Shown: positions 1 through 9,651, counted from the stretch's first letter. The stretch is 64,000 nt of DNA from CAINVV01 sp037137375 (GCA_037137375.1 JBAXKJ010000027.1:1-64000), one strand, 5' to 3'. Notes: generated by a model not told the origin, from the sequence alone. A program made the numbers and translations.

Positions 1-63
1 GGTACTTCCTACCGAATTGATTATCAGGGAATCATCGAACCGGAAGTTGATATAATAAGGCAT
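1..63 (-). CDS. Possible start of a further operon gene (partial, runs off window)
   Basis: An ATG at 63 on the minus strand opens a frame that stays open for 21 codons to the window edge. It begins 17 bases after the GH28 stop, a spacing typical of this operon. No signal peptide or family motif is visible in so short a stretch. The plus strand is also open from base 1 to a TAA at 67-69 (22 codons), so the edge could instead be the 3' end of a convergent gene. The two readings cannot be separated from this window. Confidence 0.3.
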   Translation of the reverse strand, partial: MPYYINFRFDDSLIINSVGST

Positions 64-80
64 GCATAAGTACAACTTCC

Positions 81-1784
81 CTATTTTGCCAGCTGCAGGG
101 CGTTTGATTTCACCTCTTTCCCAACAACTATCTGTTTGCCAGGATCTGTGATAACGGCATTTTTCAGGACGATATTTTCACTTACCGAACCTGCCAAATG
201 AACCATCGGCAGAAGGCCGGGAACCGTCTTAACACCATCTATTTCAACGTTTTTAGCATTTTTGAAATCCATCACAGGTGATTTTGTTGTGAGAATTGTC
301 AGATTCTTAATCTTGAGGCCTTTTGTATCGCTGCAGATGAGTCCATAATCGGCTTCAATCCTAATATTTTCCATCTGAATATTCTCCAGATTCAGCTCGG
401 GTAGCCCTTGTAGGAAGATTCCCTGAAATGCACCCTTGCAGTTGATATTCCTGAAATAAATGTTTTTGAACTGAGGAGTCTCTTCGGTGACAGGCAAAAG
501 TTTAGGCTGCTGACCATCTGATCCGGCTTCCAACTCCTCCGCAGTGGATTTGCCACTGTAAAACAGGTTGAAAGAGATGGCCTGCGCGGGAATATTGATC
601 ATTTCAATATCCGAGATATAAATATTCTCAACCACACCACCTCTGCCACGGTTGCTCTTGAAACGCAAGCCTACGTCTGTACCCAGGAAGGTGCAGTTTG
701 AAACATGCATGTTGCGCACCCCGCCTGACATCTCGCTTCCGATGGTAACGCCTCCATGTCCGTGGTACACGACGCAGTTTTTGATGATCAGATTTTCCGT
801 AGGCACACCCCTGTCGCGTCCTTCCTTATCCTTACCGGATTTGATGCAGATCGCGTCATCGCCACAGTCAAAATTGCTGTCGTATAATACGCTGTTCTTG
901 CATGATTCAATATCAATTCCGTCGCCATTCTGCGAATACCATGGATTCTTGACCGTTGTATTTCTCACCGTAAGATCCTCACAAAGAAGAGGATGAATAC
1001 ACCATGCCGGTGAGTTCTGGAACGTCGGCCCGTCGATCAGCACCTTCTTGCAACCTACAATATTCATCATCACCGGACGCAAAAAATCCCTGATCTTTTC
1101 GAATTGTTCCTTCGTTTTTATCGCTTTGGGGACGTTCATCTCAGCCATCTTCTCCCCTTCCCTGAACTGTTCGGAAGGGTACCATATCTTGCCATTTTCA
1201 CTCAGCAATCCGCCAGAGGAGACCAGCTTTTTCCATTGTGATTCAGTCAATTTCTCCTTCTTTACCGCCCTCCAGGCATCGCCGGATCCGTCGAATACAC
1301 CCCTTCCGGTGATGGCAATATTTTCAAGATTAAGACCATTAATCGGGGAGCTGCAACGATAAGTTTTGAAGCCTTCGAAATTGGTATTAATTAATGGATA
1401 GAGATTCTTGTCTGTACTGAAAACCACCAGGGATCCTGCTTCAGAATACAACTCGATGTTGCTTTTCAAGGTTATCGGACCCGTAAGCCAGGTGCCACGG
1501 GGGATAACTACTCTTCCGCCACCTTTCTTTGCAAGGGACTCAATGGCTTTGCTAAAAGCGTCTGTGCAGATCATCTCCCCACCACTCTTAGCTCCGAAAT
1601 CAACGATCGAAACCGAATTAGAGGGTATCAGAGGAAGCTTCACTTCGTTCATTTTGAATTCAATACCCTGATACAGACTGCCTGCAGTACCCACGCTATT
1701 GTTCTGGGAATAGGATATTTTGCCTAGCAAAATGGCAGCAAAGAAAATCACAAATAATTTGATTGGTCTCATAGGTTTTTTCAT
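81..1784 (-). CDS. GH28 polygalacturonase (secreted)
   Basis: Predicted glycoside hydrolase family 28 enzyme of 567 residues that hydrolyses alpha-1,4-galacturonan in pectin. An N-terminal hydrophobic signal segment (about residues 8-26) implies export. The rest reads as a right-handed parallel beta-helix. The family signatures are all present in order: NGD at 286-288 (the NTD position), DD at 309-310, GHG at 342-344 and RFK at 374-376, which carry the three acid residues, the histidine and the substrate-binding Arg/Lys. The insert at about 165-235 is longer than in fungal enzymes. Such inserts often accompany exo-acting forms, but this is inference. It is the last complete gene of the minus-strand pectin operon, 81 bases after the GH43 gene. 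Confidence 0.93.
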   Translation of the reverse strand: MKKPMRPIKLFVIFFAAILLGKISYSQNNSVGTAGSLYQGIEFKMNEVKLPLIPSNSVSIVDFGAKSGGEMICTDAFSKAIESLAKKGGGRVVIPRGTWLTGPITLKSNIELYSEAGSLVVFSTDKNLYPLINTNFEGFKTYRCSSPINGLNLENIAITGRGVFDGSGDAWRAVKKEKLTESQWKKLVSSGGLLSENGKIWYPSEQFREGEKMAEMNVPKAIKTKEQFEKIRDFLRPVMMNIVGCKKVLIDGPTFQNSPAWCIHPLLCEDLTVRNTTVKNPWYSQNGDGIDIESCKNSVLYDSNFDCGDDAICIKSGKDKEGRDRGVPTENLIIKNCVVYHGHGGVTIGSEMSGGVRNMHVSNCTFLGTDVGLRFKSNRGRGGVVENIYISDIEMINIPAQAISFNLFYSGKSTAEELEAGSDGQQPKLLPVTEETPQFKNIYFRNINCKGAFQGIFLQGLPELNLENIQMENIRIEADYGLICSDTKGLKIKNLTILTTKSPVMDFKNAKNVEIDGVKTVPGLLPMVHLAGSVSENIVLKNAVITDPGKQIVVGKEVKSNALQLAK

Positions 1785-1865
1785 TGTACAATATTTCTAC
1801 AACTTTATTAACAGCAATTCTTTATATATCTGATTAACAATACTTTAAATTGTTTAAAACTTTAT

Positions 1866-3542
1866 CTATTTTTCGACTCTGAACCAATCAATATCGGCTG
1901 ATCCTGAGTCATTTATCACTCCATTTCGAAGTGCGAAGAGGCCAACTTTGGATCCAATCCACCGCCCTTCGCATGCCTTAAAATTGGCACCAAGAGGATT
2001 AAACTGAGATCCATCGGTACTATAACTAAAATTACACTCACCACCTTGCCGGACCGACACACTCAGCCAGATAGTCGAAGTGCTAACTGCAACTGGCTCA
2101 GATAATTCTTCTTTCGTCTCTTTGTCAGATTTTTTGCAGGTAGCAGTCAGGATCTGCAGCTTGCCAGCTTCCCGCTTCAGCGCAATCCTTCCATAATCTA
2201 TTCCCATCATAATCAGTCCAACCTCTTCCCCATCGAAACGGGCATCAAAAGTTAACTTAACGGTCGCCTTAAACTCCGGTGCCGGAAATTTCTGCAGCAT
2301 CAGATTCGAAATATTCCAAAAATTAACAGCATCGGCAGGCCTCGGGATACAATTCAACCTGAAGAATCCAAGGTTCCCGGAGGAATATCCCCAGGTGGTT
2401 TGATAATTAGCATGCCATTGCCACTGAAGTCCGGGTTCGCTGCCATTAAATTCATCACTTTCTGCTGGTGTCATGACAGGGAAAATCCCGCCAACATTGG
2501 GTTTCTTGAAAGTCCTGACCGGCTCGCCAGTCCCGTCACCATCCTCATCCACGCCAATCACAGGCCAGTCTTTCACCCATTTCATCGGATTCAAATGCAC
2601 TACCCGACCATAAGCCTTCAGGTCCTGGAAATTCATGAACCAACTCTCTCCGGTTTTCGTATCCACCCAGCCCCCCTGGTGCGGTCCGTTGATATCCGTT
2701 TTCCCTTGTGCCATCACAATTTTCACCTCGTAAGGACCGAATACCTTCCTGGATCGCATCGCCATCTGCCAGCCGGTGGGAACCCCGCCTGCAGGAGCAA
2801 AAATGTAATAATAACCATTCCTTTTGTAGAATTTAGGGCCTTCCACGGTAGGTTGATTCTGATGACCATCCAGCAACATCACACTGTTGCCCAATAACTT
2901 AGTGCCATCAGGACTCATTTTGCTTACCAGGAGTACGCTCTTGACCCCTGCCCTGCTGCCCGCTAACGCATATACCAAATAAGCCTTTCCATCGTCGTCC
3001 CACAATGGTGAGGGATCGATCAGCCCCTTGCCGGACTGAACCATGACCGGCTCGGACCACGGACCGGCTGGATTTGTAGCCTTCACCATGTATATTCCGT
3101 AATCCGGATCCGGATAATAGATGTAAAATTCATTCTTGTGGTAACGAATGCACGGCGCCCAGACGCCTCCTCCATGTTGAACCTTTGAAAACACCTCGTA
3201 TGGGGGTTGTTTGAGCAACGCGTGACCTATCAACTCCCAGTTAACCAAGTCTTTGGAGTGCAAAACCGGCAATCCGGGAATGCAGTTGAAGGAAGAAGCT
3301 GTCAGGTAGAAATCGTCTCCCACCCGGATCACATCCGGATCGGAATAGTCGGCATAGAGGACCGGATTGGTGTAAGTGCCATTGCCATTGTCGGATACCC
3401 AAACTTTTGAGACAGTGCTCTTGTTTTGGGCCGTTGACAGGTAACAAAAACCTGCAAGAAAAATCACCGTAATCAGAATGGATTTCTTAAAAAAGAAGGC
3501 ATTCCAAATGGTCTTTTGAGTGTTAAGGTAAAGTTGATTCAT
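1866..3542 (-). CDS. GH43 glycosidase with C-terminal jelly-roll domain
   Basis: Family 43 five-bladed beta-propeller glycosidase, probably an alpha-L-arabinofuranosidase or beta-xylosidase acting on pectin side chains. The three expected carboxylates are seen: Asp in SDPD (about 68), Asp in LIDP (177) and Glu in VEGP (234). Residues about 360-558 form a beta-sandwich like the DUF1349/beta-xylosidase C-terminal domain, used in the family for substrate shaping. The ATG at 3542 is chosen; it gives a typical signal peptide (hydrophobic about 20-37, then TAQ). An in-frame TTG at 3560 would overlap the stop of the upstream gene. The gap to the upstream stop is 14 bases, so the genes are co-transcribed. 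The exact substrate cannot be fixed by eye. Confidence 0.9.
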   Translation of the reverse strand: MNQLYLNTQKTIWNAFFFKKSILITVIFLAGFCYLSTAQNKSTVSKVWVSDNGNGTYTNPVLYADYSDPDVIRVGDDFYLTASSFNCIPGLPVLHSKDLVNWELIGHALLKQPPYEVFSKVQHGGGVWAPCIRYHKNEFYIYYPDPDYGIYMVKATNPAGPWSEPVMVQSGKGLIDPSPLWDDDGKAYLVYALAGSRAGVKSVLLVSKMSPDGTKLLGNSVMLLDGHQNQPTVEGPKFYKRNGYYYIFAPAGGVPTGWQMAMRSRKVFGPYEVKIVMAQGKTDINGPHQGGWVDTKTGESWFMNFQDLKAYGRVVHLNPMKWVKDWPVIGVDEDGDGTGEPVRTFKKPNVGGIFPVMTPAESDEFNGSEPGLQWQWHANYQTTWGYSSGNLGFFRLNCIPRPADAVNFWNISNLMLQKFPAPEFKATVKLTFDARFDGEEVGLIMMGIDYGRIALKREAGKLQILTATCKKSDKETKEELSEPVAVSTSTIWLSVSVRQGGECNFSYSTDGSQFNPLGANFKACEGRWIGSKVGLFALRNGVINDSGSADIDWFRVEK

Positions 3543-3556
3543 TTTTGTAAGGTTGT

Positions 3557-5521
3557 TCAAAGTTCATTATCAAGATTATACCATTTTTTCTTCGCGTTCG
3601 ACTCCCATTCCGACGGAGCCAGGATCTGCTCTTTTGAGTATCTGGAAGCCTCCTTTTTTGTGAGTTTCAGCGACCAGGGTACCCGCTTTTCCGTCTGGGC
3701 CCCGGCACCGATATTGTCGTATTCGGCGTAGGTGACGGTCTTTTCGTTTTCTACCTTGGACCAGTTGTTCCAGCCTTCCGGTCTGATAAAAGATCCCATT
3801 TCACAATTCAGCCAGGCGACTTTTGCGAAAGGTCTCCACGGACGACCCAGAAATACTTTGGTCACACCCGCTGCCGCAGTCAGTTTACAATGGCTAAAAA
3901 CGAAGCCGAAAGGTTTCCCTTCCGGTGTGCTGGCTGCGGTGACAAAGGAATCGCCTTTGCTGTGCAGCACGCATCCTTCGAACAGGACGGTAGCCTCTCC
4001 GAAGATAAAATCGGTGGTTCCCTCGATGTAGCAATTGGTAAAATATTGTCTGCTAAACCTTCCCGCCGCGTACATCGTATCCTGATTGCCGAGAAACCGG
4101 CAATTGTAAAAGACACATCTGTCGCCCTCCGTATCCAAGGCAAGAGCCTGTCCTACAGGTCTTGCACTATTCTCAACGGTAATATTTCCCAGGATGAAAT
4201 CGTTGGCCTCCACCTTCAGGGTATAGGTATAAAAAGTACTGTTGCGACCCCTGTTTATCTTGGTAAAATGGTCGTCGTAAGTGATAATAGTATGTTCGGC
4301 ACTCTCGCCGATAATTGAAAGAAAAGTATTGCAGGAGGGAACAACCAGTTTTTCCTTGTAGATGCCATTTTTGACGAAGATGGTCACCCGTTTGTCTGGA
4401 AAAGACCTGCTGGCATCGATCGCCTTCTGTATCGAGGTAAAATCCCCTTTCCCATCCGGGGAAACTGTAAAATCAGGTTTTCCAACCGGAGATACGGCGG
4501 CGACCGGCTTAACCTGAACAGCCTCAGCCTTCAGGATTTTATCCAAAAAGGTAACCATGAAGTTTACAGTCGTTTCGAACCATGGATGAAATAACCAGAA
4601 GGGATGCGGCGTGTCGGGAATGGTATGAACTTCTGAATATATTCCGAACTTATTCAAGATGTTGATAGCACTGTCCCTGCCAGCATGAAACCGAGGCAAG
4701 GCACTGTTAATGAATAATATAGAAGGTGTCTTCTTTCCCACATACTGGATTGGTGAAGCCTCCCTCCATTTTTCAGGAGCATTTTTAAAGGTGGCTCCAA
4801 ACCAGTAAGCGCCTGCAGATGGTTTCAATGGATCCTCATCTTTCGCACTTTCGTTGGGATCCGCAAAATCCAGAATTCCATCCATGTCGATGATTGCCTG
4901 GATTTCGGCAGAAGCGCCTGCATTGCCTTCGTTCCCATCGAACATTTTTACCTCCGAAGTCATGCCTATAAACGCGGCAAGTTGTCCGCCGGCCGAACTT
5001 CCCGTGATGGCCATCCGGCCAGGATCTATGCTGTATTTCGAGGCATTGGCACGTAAAAACCGGACGGCGGCCTTGATGTCGAATATGGCTGCAGGATAGA
5101 GCGCTTCGGGGGAGAGCCTGTATTCAACTGCGGCTGTTACATATCCCTTTGAGGCAATTTGCATGGCCATTGGTATCTGCATGGTGCGGTTCCCCGATCT
5201 CCAACCGCCTCCATGAATCATTAGCAGAACAGGATATTTCCCAGCCTTCTCAGGTTTGAAAAGATCGAGGTGCAGCTCACGATTTCCAAAAGGTGTAGAA
5301 GGCAGTTTGGCATAAACGATATTGTAGATGGCTGAAACTCCAGCGGGTAGCTGAGCTTTCGCAATGGTAGCCTGCGGGAAATCCCTCTTAATCTTCAACC
5401 ATGTTTGATAAGGCGTATAGGAAGTATCCTTTGGAATCGGCTTTAATTCAGTATTTTGACCTACAGCAAAAAAAGAGAACAGGACAAAAATCAGCACTAA
5501 AAACCTATGGAAAGTCTTCAT
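3557..5521 (-). CDS. Two-domain esterase: alpha/beta hydrolase fused to CE8 pectin methylesterase
   Basis: A 654-residue secreted fusion (signal peptide to about residue 21). Residues about 60-335 are an alpha/beta-hydrolase of the esterase/lipase type, with oxyanion motif HGGG (103-106), nucleophile Ser176 in GSSAG and a likely catalytic His306. Residues about 345-640 are a CE8 pectin methylesterase beta-helix with GQAL (458-461 region), QDT (Asp481), DFIFG (Asp504) and LGRPW (Arg560), so both Asp catalysts and the Arg are intact. A short Ala/Val/Pro linker (about 333-348) joins them. The likely role is removal of methyl esters, plus acetyl or feruloyl esters, from homogalacturonan before lyase and GH28 attack. 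The acyl specificity of the first domain is inference. Confidence 0.92.
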   Translation of the reverse strand: MKTFHRFLVLIFVLFSFFAVGQNTELKPIPKDTSYTPYQTWLKIKRDFPQATIAKAQLPAGVSAIYNIVYAKLPSTPFGNRELHLDLFKPEKAGKYPVLLMIHGGGWRSGNRTMQIPMAMQIASKGYVTAAVEYRLSPEALYPAAIFDIKAAVRFLRANASKYSIDPGRMAITGSSAGGQLAAFIGMTSEVKMFDGNEGNAGASAEIQAIIDMDGILDFADPNESAKDEDPLKPSAGAYWFGATFKNAPEKWREASPIQYVGKKTPSILFINSALPRFHAGRDSAINILNKFGIYSEVHTIPDTPHPFWLFHPWFETTVNFMVTFLDKILKAEAVQVKPVAAVSPVGKPDFTVSPDGKGDFTSIQKAIDASRSFPDKRVTIFVKNGIYKEKLVVPSCNTFLSIIGESAEHTIITYDDHFTKINRGRNSTFYTYTLKVEANDFILGNITVENSARPVGQALALDTEGDRCVFYNCRFLGNQDTMYAAGRFSRQYFTNCYIEGTTDFIFGEATVLFEGCVLHSKGDSFVTAASTPEGKPFGFVFSHCKLTAAAGVTKVFLGRPWRPFAKVAWLNCEMGSFIRPEGWNNWSKVENEKTVTYAEYDNIGAGAQTEKRVPWSLKLTKKEASRYSKEQILAPSEWESNAKKKWYNLDNEL

Positions 5522-5544
5522 GTAATAAAAATTTAGGTGTCAGT

Positions 5545-6930
5545 TCAAATAGTTTCCAGAATCAGCACCCAGTCATTGCCATTTTTCTGCTCGCCGGGGG
5601 GATCCAGATCCTTGAGATCCGCTTTCTTGATTTCGAGACTCCTGGAATAGCTGCCATCTCTGGGAGAATACCACGTCAACTTAAAATTCTCTCCCTTGAG
5701 AAGATCTTTCTTCAGGCTGAAAGTCCTGCCATTATAAGTATAAACCAGGAGGATATTATTTCCTTTCAGCGCAACCAGGTGGTCATAACGGTTTCCCGGT
5801 AGGGTAAGAAGGGACTGATCCGGCACAAGCTCCTGAAAATTATATTTCAGCATGAGGTCCTTAAGATGGATCATTTGTCCGGCCCCGGGAGCCTTGATAG
5901 CTTCCTCCCACGTTTGCCTTGCCCCGTAAGCGCCTGCCTTTGAACCGCCTTTGTACATCTGCATCACAGAACTATTTCCATACGTAAAACCGCAGGCGCC
6001 TGAAAATACCGACCAATAAGCATATCGGCGAAGATCGTTGTCGGTCCATTTTGGCTGAAGTGTATCGTGCAACCCATGAGGAATTCCTTCATAAGAGGGT
6101 TCACCGTCCAGCGTCGGTTTTGTGGGCGTTTTCTTATAATCGGACTGCACATATCTCCAGTTGTCCTCGCCATACTTCATATCGATTTTGGAGGTATCCT
6201 GCGCATAGTCGCGGTGCCCGGACTGAAACATGTTAAAATCCAGCCAGGGTTCATTTTGAAACCACCGGGATGATTGCGTCCGACCAAAAGGATGGAAGGT
6301 TACCAGCTGGTTCGGGGACATTTTTTTCAGTGTATTTCCAATGGTTTTCCATACCTGGATGGAATCATCGCCCCTGATATCACCTCCGTTCATCCAGATG
6401 ATATTGGTCTTATTTTTGTATTGAAGGGCAAGAAAACGTGCGTAGTCTGCGGCCTGTTTTCTGTTGACTAATCCGGACTTGACATTCGATCCCCATACCG
6501 GAACCAGAGCAAGGTACAGACCCTTCGAAGCAGCCAGATCCGCAACATAATCCAGATTATCCCAATAACTAATTCTTGGAGTAGCATCATCAGGACCCAG
6601 CACCTTTACATGAGGAAAGGCAGGATTTCTGTGAATCAGGGCAGAATCACCCTCTACTGTTACGGCGTTGAGTGAATGCAATACCATGATTTGTATCACG
6701 TTGAAACCCTTTTGCCGGCGATCTTCCAGGTATTTTTCTGTTTCCTGCCTATTGAGTTTACTTAACAATAACCAACCAGTATCGCCGAGCCAGAAAAATG
6801 GCTTTCCACCGGCTGTCAGATAATGTTTATTTGCTGAAACCTCGAGTTTCGGCAAATCTTTGCCCTCAGGAAGTAGCGTAAAAGACGTCCATCCAAGGGC
6901 GCAAACTAAAAGGAATAATAGTTTTCTCAT
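5545..6930 (-). CDS. GH140 (DUF4038-type) apiosidase
   Basis: A 461-residue secreted protein with a DUF4038 TIM barrel (about 30-350) followed by a small C-terminal beta domain (about 370-460) of the collagen-binding-like type. This is the architecture of GH140 endo-apiosidases, which cleave D-apiose from the galacturonan backbone of rhamnogalacturonan II. The likely acid/base Asp is in NGGD (Asp184) and the likely nucleophile Glu in DGEP (Glu277), both well conserved in the family. It lies 8 bases after PL10 and 23 before the esterase-CE8 gene, in a tight operon of homogalacturonan enzymes. The family assignment is by motif reading; related DUF4038 proteins of other activity are a possible alternative. 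Confidence 0.82.
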   Translation of the reverse strand: MRKLLFLLVCALGWTSFTLLPEGKDLPKLEVSANKHYLTAGGKPFFWLGDTGWLLLSKLNRQETEKYLEDRRQKGFNVIQIMVLHSLNAVTVEGDSALIHRNPAFPHVKVLGPDDATPRISYWDNLDYVADLAASKGLYLALVPVWGSNVKSGLVNRKQAADYARFLALQYKNKTNIIWMNGGDIRGDDSIQVWKTIGNTLKKMSPNQLVTFHPFGRTQSSRWFQNEPWLDFNMFQSGHRDYAQDTSKIDMKYGEDNWRYVQSDYKKTPTKPTLDGEPSYEGIPHGLHDTLQPKWTDNDLRRYAYWSVFSGACGFTYGNSSVMQMYKGGSKAGAYGARQTWEEAIKAPGAGQMIHLKDLMLKYNFQELVPDQSLLTLPGNRYDHLVALKGNNILLVYTYNGRTFSLKKDLLKGENFKLTWYSPRDGSYSRSLEIKKADLKDLDPPGEQKNGNDWVLILETI

Positions 6931-6938
6931 TTTGCAGA

Positions 6939-8111
6939 TTATTTAGATAGAACATTCTTATCGGGAGCCCATTTTTTTTGCCATTCCGGATACTTGTCGA
7001 GTGCAATCTGCGGATTGTAGGTGTACCAGCCATAGCCGGCCCGGCGTTCGTGGCTAACTTCAGCCATCGAATAGAGCAACTTGCTGTTGCGATCCGAAAA
7101 TAGCGGCCTCTCCGTTTCTACTTCATAAAATCGAGTCCAGATCGGTGGGGCAGTATTATCTGTAACGACCACTTTATCGATCCTGATGGTCTTAAATTGT
7201 GACTCTTCAGGCGGAGAGGGAATCGTCTTAACCCTGGTATTTAAAATCTTCGATTCTTCGAACCATTTGATGGCGCTCTGAACCGATTCAATGATTCTCT
7301 TATCAGGATTGTCGAGGCTCATCAGCATCATCACAATTGCAACACTTTCTCCGTTGCAGATGCTTGGCATCTCATAAGCCCTGGCCCATGCGGGTTTCAG
7401 CGTAACTTCATCGTGTTGCTGGCACCAGGCGGTCAGCCTTCCCTTACTCATGATCTGGGTCTTGAGGATGCATTCCAAACCCATCTGGTAAACCTGTTTT
7501 GTTTTCTTTCTGATATCTTGTGTTACCCAGGAAAATTCAGGATGGTTGTCATTGATTTTTTTCAGCGTCTCCATTACTCCAAGCATCGCCCCATCGTTAT
7601 AGGTGATGTGCCTGCTATAGTTTTCCTCCAGAGGATAATATTGGGGCCATCCTCCGTTAGGAAATTGCGCTTTCAGGATAAAATTGATTCCTTTTAGAGA
7701 GGCTTCCCTATATTTTTCAATTTTGGTGGCAGTATAGACTTCGGCAAGATATTCTACGTGCGTGTAGGTTGTAGAATTATCGAAAGTAGTGTGGTTCCCT
7801 GACTTAGCCTTAAAAACACTGTCTGTCTGTTCCTTCGTCAGGATGGCCTGCATATCATAATTTTTCGGCCAGCCACCGTTATTATGCTGGTACAACAAGA
7901 TATTGTCGGCAATTTTAATGATTTCCGACTCCGGATATTTAGGCTGGTTAGGTTTGGGGTTCACCACATTCCCCTGGTCGCGAATGCCATACCAGTGGTT
8001 CCTGCTGTCGGAAAAACGTTCGGTACTGATGTTCGCCTGTTGTGCAAAAACAGTTGCCGAAAATAGAATCAGTGAAAAAACAAGTTGCATTCTTTTAAGA
8101 AAAATTACCAT
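6939..8111 (-). CDS. PL10 pectate lyase
   Basis: Family 10 pectate lyase of 390 residues, an alpha/alpha toroid that cuts demethylated polygalacturonate by calcium-dependent beta-elimination. A signal peptide ends near VFAQ (residue 24). Family marks are GGWPKNY (79-85), FDNSTTYTH (110-118), GGWPQYYP (153-160), YNDG (171-174, metal and substrate Asp) and ARAYE (243-247, catalytic Arg244). An internal ATG at residue 8 is an alternative start that would still leave a signal peptide. It sits between GH43 (22 bases upstream) and GH140 (8 bases downstream). This is the canonical one of two PL10-type genes in the operon. Confidence 0.93.
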   Translation of the reverse strand: MVIFLKRMQLVFSLILFSATVFAQQANISTERFSDSRNHWYGIRDQGNVVNPKPNQPKYPESEIIKIADNILLYQHNNGGWPKNYDMQAILTKEQTDSVFKAKSGNHTTFDNSTTYTHVEYLAEVYTATKIEKYREASLKGINFILKAQFPNGGWPQYYPLEENYSRHITYNDGAMLGVMETLKKINDNHPEFSWVTQDIRKKTKQVYQMGLECILKTQIMSKGRLTAWCQQHDEVTLKPAWARAYEMPSICNGESVAIVMMLMSLDNPDKRIIESVQSAIKWFEESKILNTRVKTIPSPPEESQFKTIRIDKVVVTDNTAPPIWTRFYEVETERPLFSDRNSKLLYSMAEVSHERRAGYGWYTYNPQIALDKYPEWQKKWAPDKNVLSK

Positions 8112-8133
8112 GATATTACTTTATAGTATTAAT

Positions 8134-9651
8134 TTACTGTACTTTATAAATGAAATTATCAAATTTTACGGTTCCCTTGCCGAAGGCAAACAAACCGGCG
8201 CGCAGGCTCAGAAACTGCCCGAAAACATTGTGGTTGTAACCCGTTATGTCCAGGCTTCTCTCGAGCCGTGTCCATTCTTTTTTATCGGAACTGTAATAAA
8301 AACTCACCTCATTCCGGTCGTTGAGAATTCTGAGAAAGCCGTGTTTCCCTAAATTATTCTTCTCCCTTACTTTGGGATTCTTCTGGATGAAGACGCCCAA
8401 TTGATCCGTATTTACTGATGCCCTGACGTTGGCAATTTCGTTATAATACAGGCAAAGTCCGGCCGTCACCCCTTCATCAATGGTGAATTCGACCTGAATT
8501 TCGTATTTATGATCTGCAGCGTTGACCAATAAAGGTGAACTGTCATCGAAGGATGAACCTTCCGCCTTAAGGATCAATTGTCCGTTTTTAAGTTCTATTC
8601 TATCGGGATTGTATCTCTTAAAAAACTGCCATTGCAGTCCTGGCTGATTTTCCGAAAAATCATCCGAAAGACTCTCTTTCCTTGCAAGTCCACTTCCTGC
8701 AGGCACCCGGATGGCATCGCTGCTTTTAATATTTGCGGGAATCCTGAACCAGTGGTCGGCGGTCCATTCAACAGGAAGCATTAACGCTTGTCTGCCCAAA
8801 ATATGGAATCCTTTTTCATAGGAATGAAAGAGTATCCACCAGTTTCCCTTTATATCATCTACCAGCGTACCATGTCCCTGGCTCCACCAACGCTCTTCGC
8901 GGCTTGTTGTATGAACGATAGGATTGTATGGGGATTGCTCCCAGGGTCCAAGCGGTGATTTGGATCTGGCTGAAACGACCATGTGGGAAGTTGCCGGTCC
9001 GCCGGTACCACCTTCTGCCACAGTTTGATAGTAAAAGCCATCTTTGAAGGTTGATTTTGGCGATTCCAGACAAAAGCATTCTGTGCTCCAACTTTTTGGA
9101 AATTCCCACCCTTTATAGCTGTCCATGACCTCTCCGACAGTTGCCAATCCATCGTCGGTCAGTTGAACGATACATCCTTTTGACAGAAACAGGTATCGTT
9201 TTCCATCCGGACCAACCAAATGGCCAGGATCGATAAAACCACGCAACTTCAGGTCGACCGGGGCACTCCAGGGGCCTTCTGGAGTTTTGGCAGTTACCAC
9301 CCAGTTGGTTCCCCCGGCAGGAAAATAGATGTACCAGATTCCTTTGTGTTTGATCAGATCGGGTGCGTAGACGGATCCTACATACTGATGAAGGGCGTGA
9401 CAAACCCGTTCCCAATGGATCAGGTCGGTCGAATGCCAGATCAACAGACCGGGATAATATTCGAATGAAGAGTTAGTTAAGTAATAATCCTTGCCGTCGC
9501 GGCAAACTGATGGATCGGGATAATCGCCGGCGAGAATCGGATTAAGATAGGTGCCAGGAGTTGTTGATTTTTGTGCAAGCAAATTCGATATTCCGCTGAT
9601 AAACAAAACGGTGCAAGCCAAAAGAAATTTCAGGTTAGTCTTCATAAACAT
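8134..9651 (-). CDS. GH43 glycosidase (second copy, different subfamily)
   Basis: A 505-residue secreted family 43 enzyme. The propeller carboxylates are visible as Asp46 in YPDP, Asp141 in FIDPG and Glu196 in LESP. Residues about 325-505 form a C-terminal jelly-roll. It is clearly different in sequence from the GH43 at 1866-3542 and resembles the arabinofuranosidase-like GH43 forms of pectin loci; the subfamily was not determined. The start is taken as the ATG at 9651, whose A is shared with the upstream stop (TAATG overlap), indicating translational coupling. An ATG two codons further in is equally possible, and a TTG at 9669 is not needed. Confidence 0.9.
   Translation of the reverse strand: MFMKTNLKFLLACTVLFISGISNLLAQKSTTPGTYLNPILAGDYPDPSVCRDGKDYYLTNSSFEYYPGLLIWHSTDLIHWERVCHALHQYVGSVYAPDLIKHKGIWYIYFPAGGTNWVVTAKTPEGPWSAPVDLKLRGFIDPGHLVGPDGKRYLFLSKGCIVQLTDDGLATVGEVMDSYKGWEFPKSWSTECFCLESPKSTFKDGFYYQTVAEGGTGGPATSHMVVSARSKSPLGPWEQSPYNPIVHTTSREERWWSQGHGTLVDDIKGNWWILFHSYEKGFHILGRQALMLPVEWTADHWFRIPANIKSSDAIRVPAGSGLARKESLSDDFSENQPGLQWQFFKRYNPDRIELKNGQLILKAEGSSFDDSSPLLVNAADHKYEIQVEFTIDEGVTAGLCLYYNEIANVRASVNTDQLGVFIQKNPKVREKNNLGKHGFLRILNDRNEVSFYYSSDKKEWTRLERSLDITGYNHNVFGQFLSLRAGLFAFGKGTVKFDNFIYKVQ

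Noticed and set aside
2400..2897. A 165-codon plus-strand frame
   Set aside because: Antisense to the GH43 gene; the protein is His/Pro-rich with no recognisable fold.
3543..3560. A TTG start extending the first GH43 protein by six residues
   Set aside because: It overlaps the stop of the upstream gene and adds nothing to the signal peptide; the ATG at 3542 is better.
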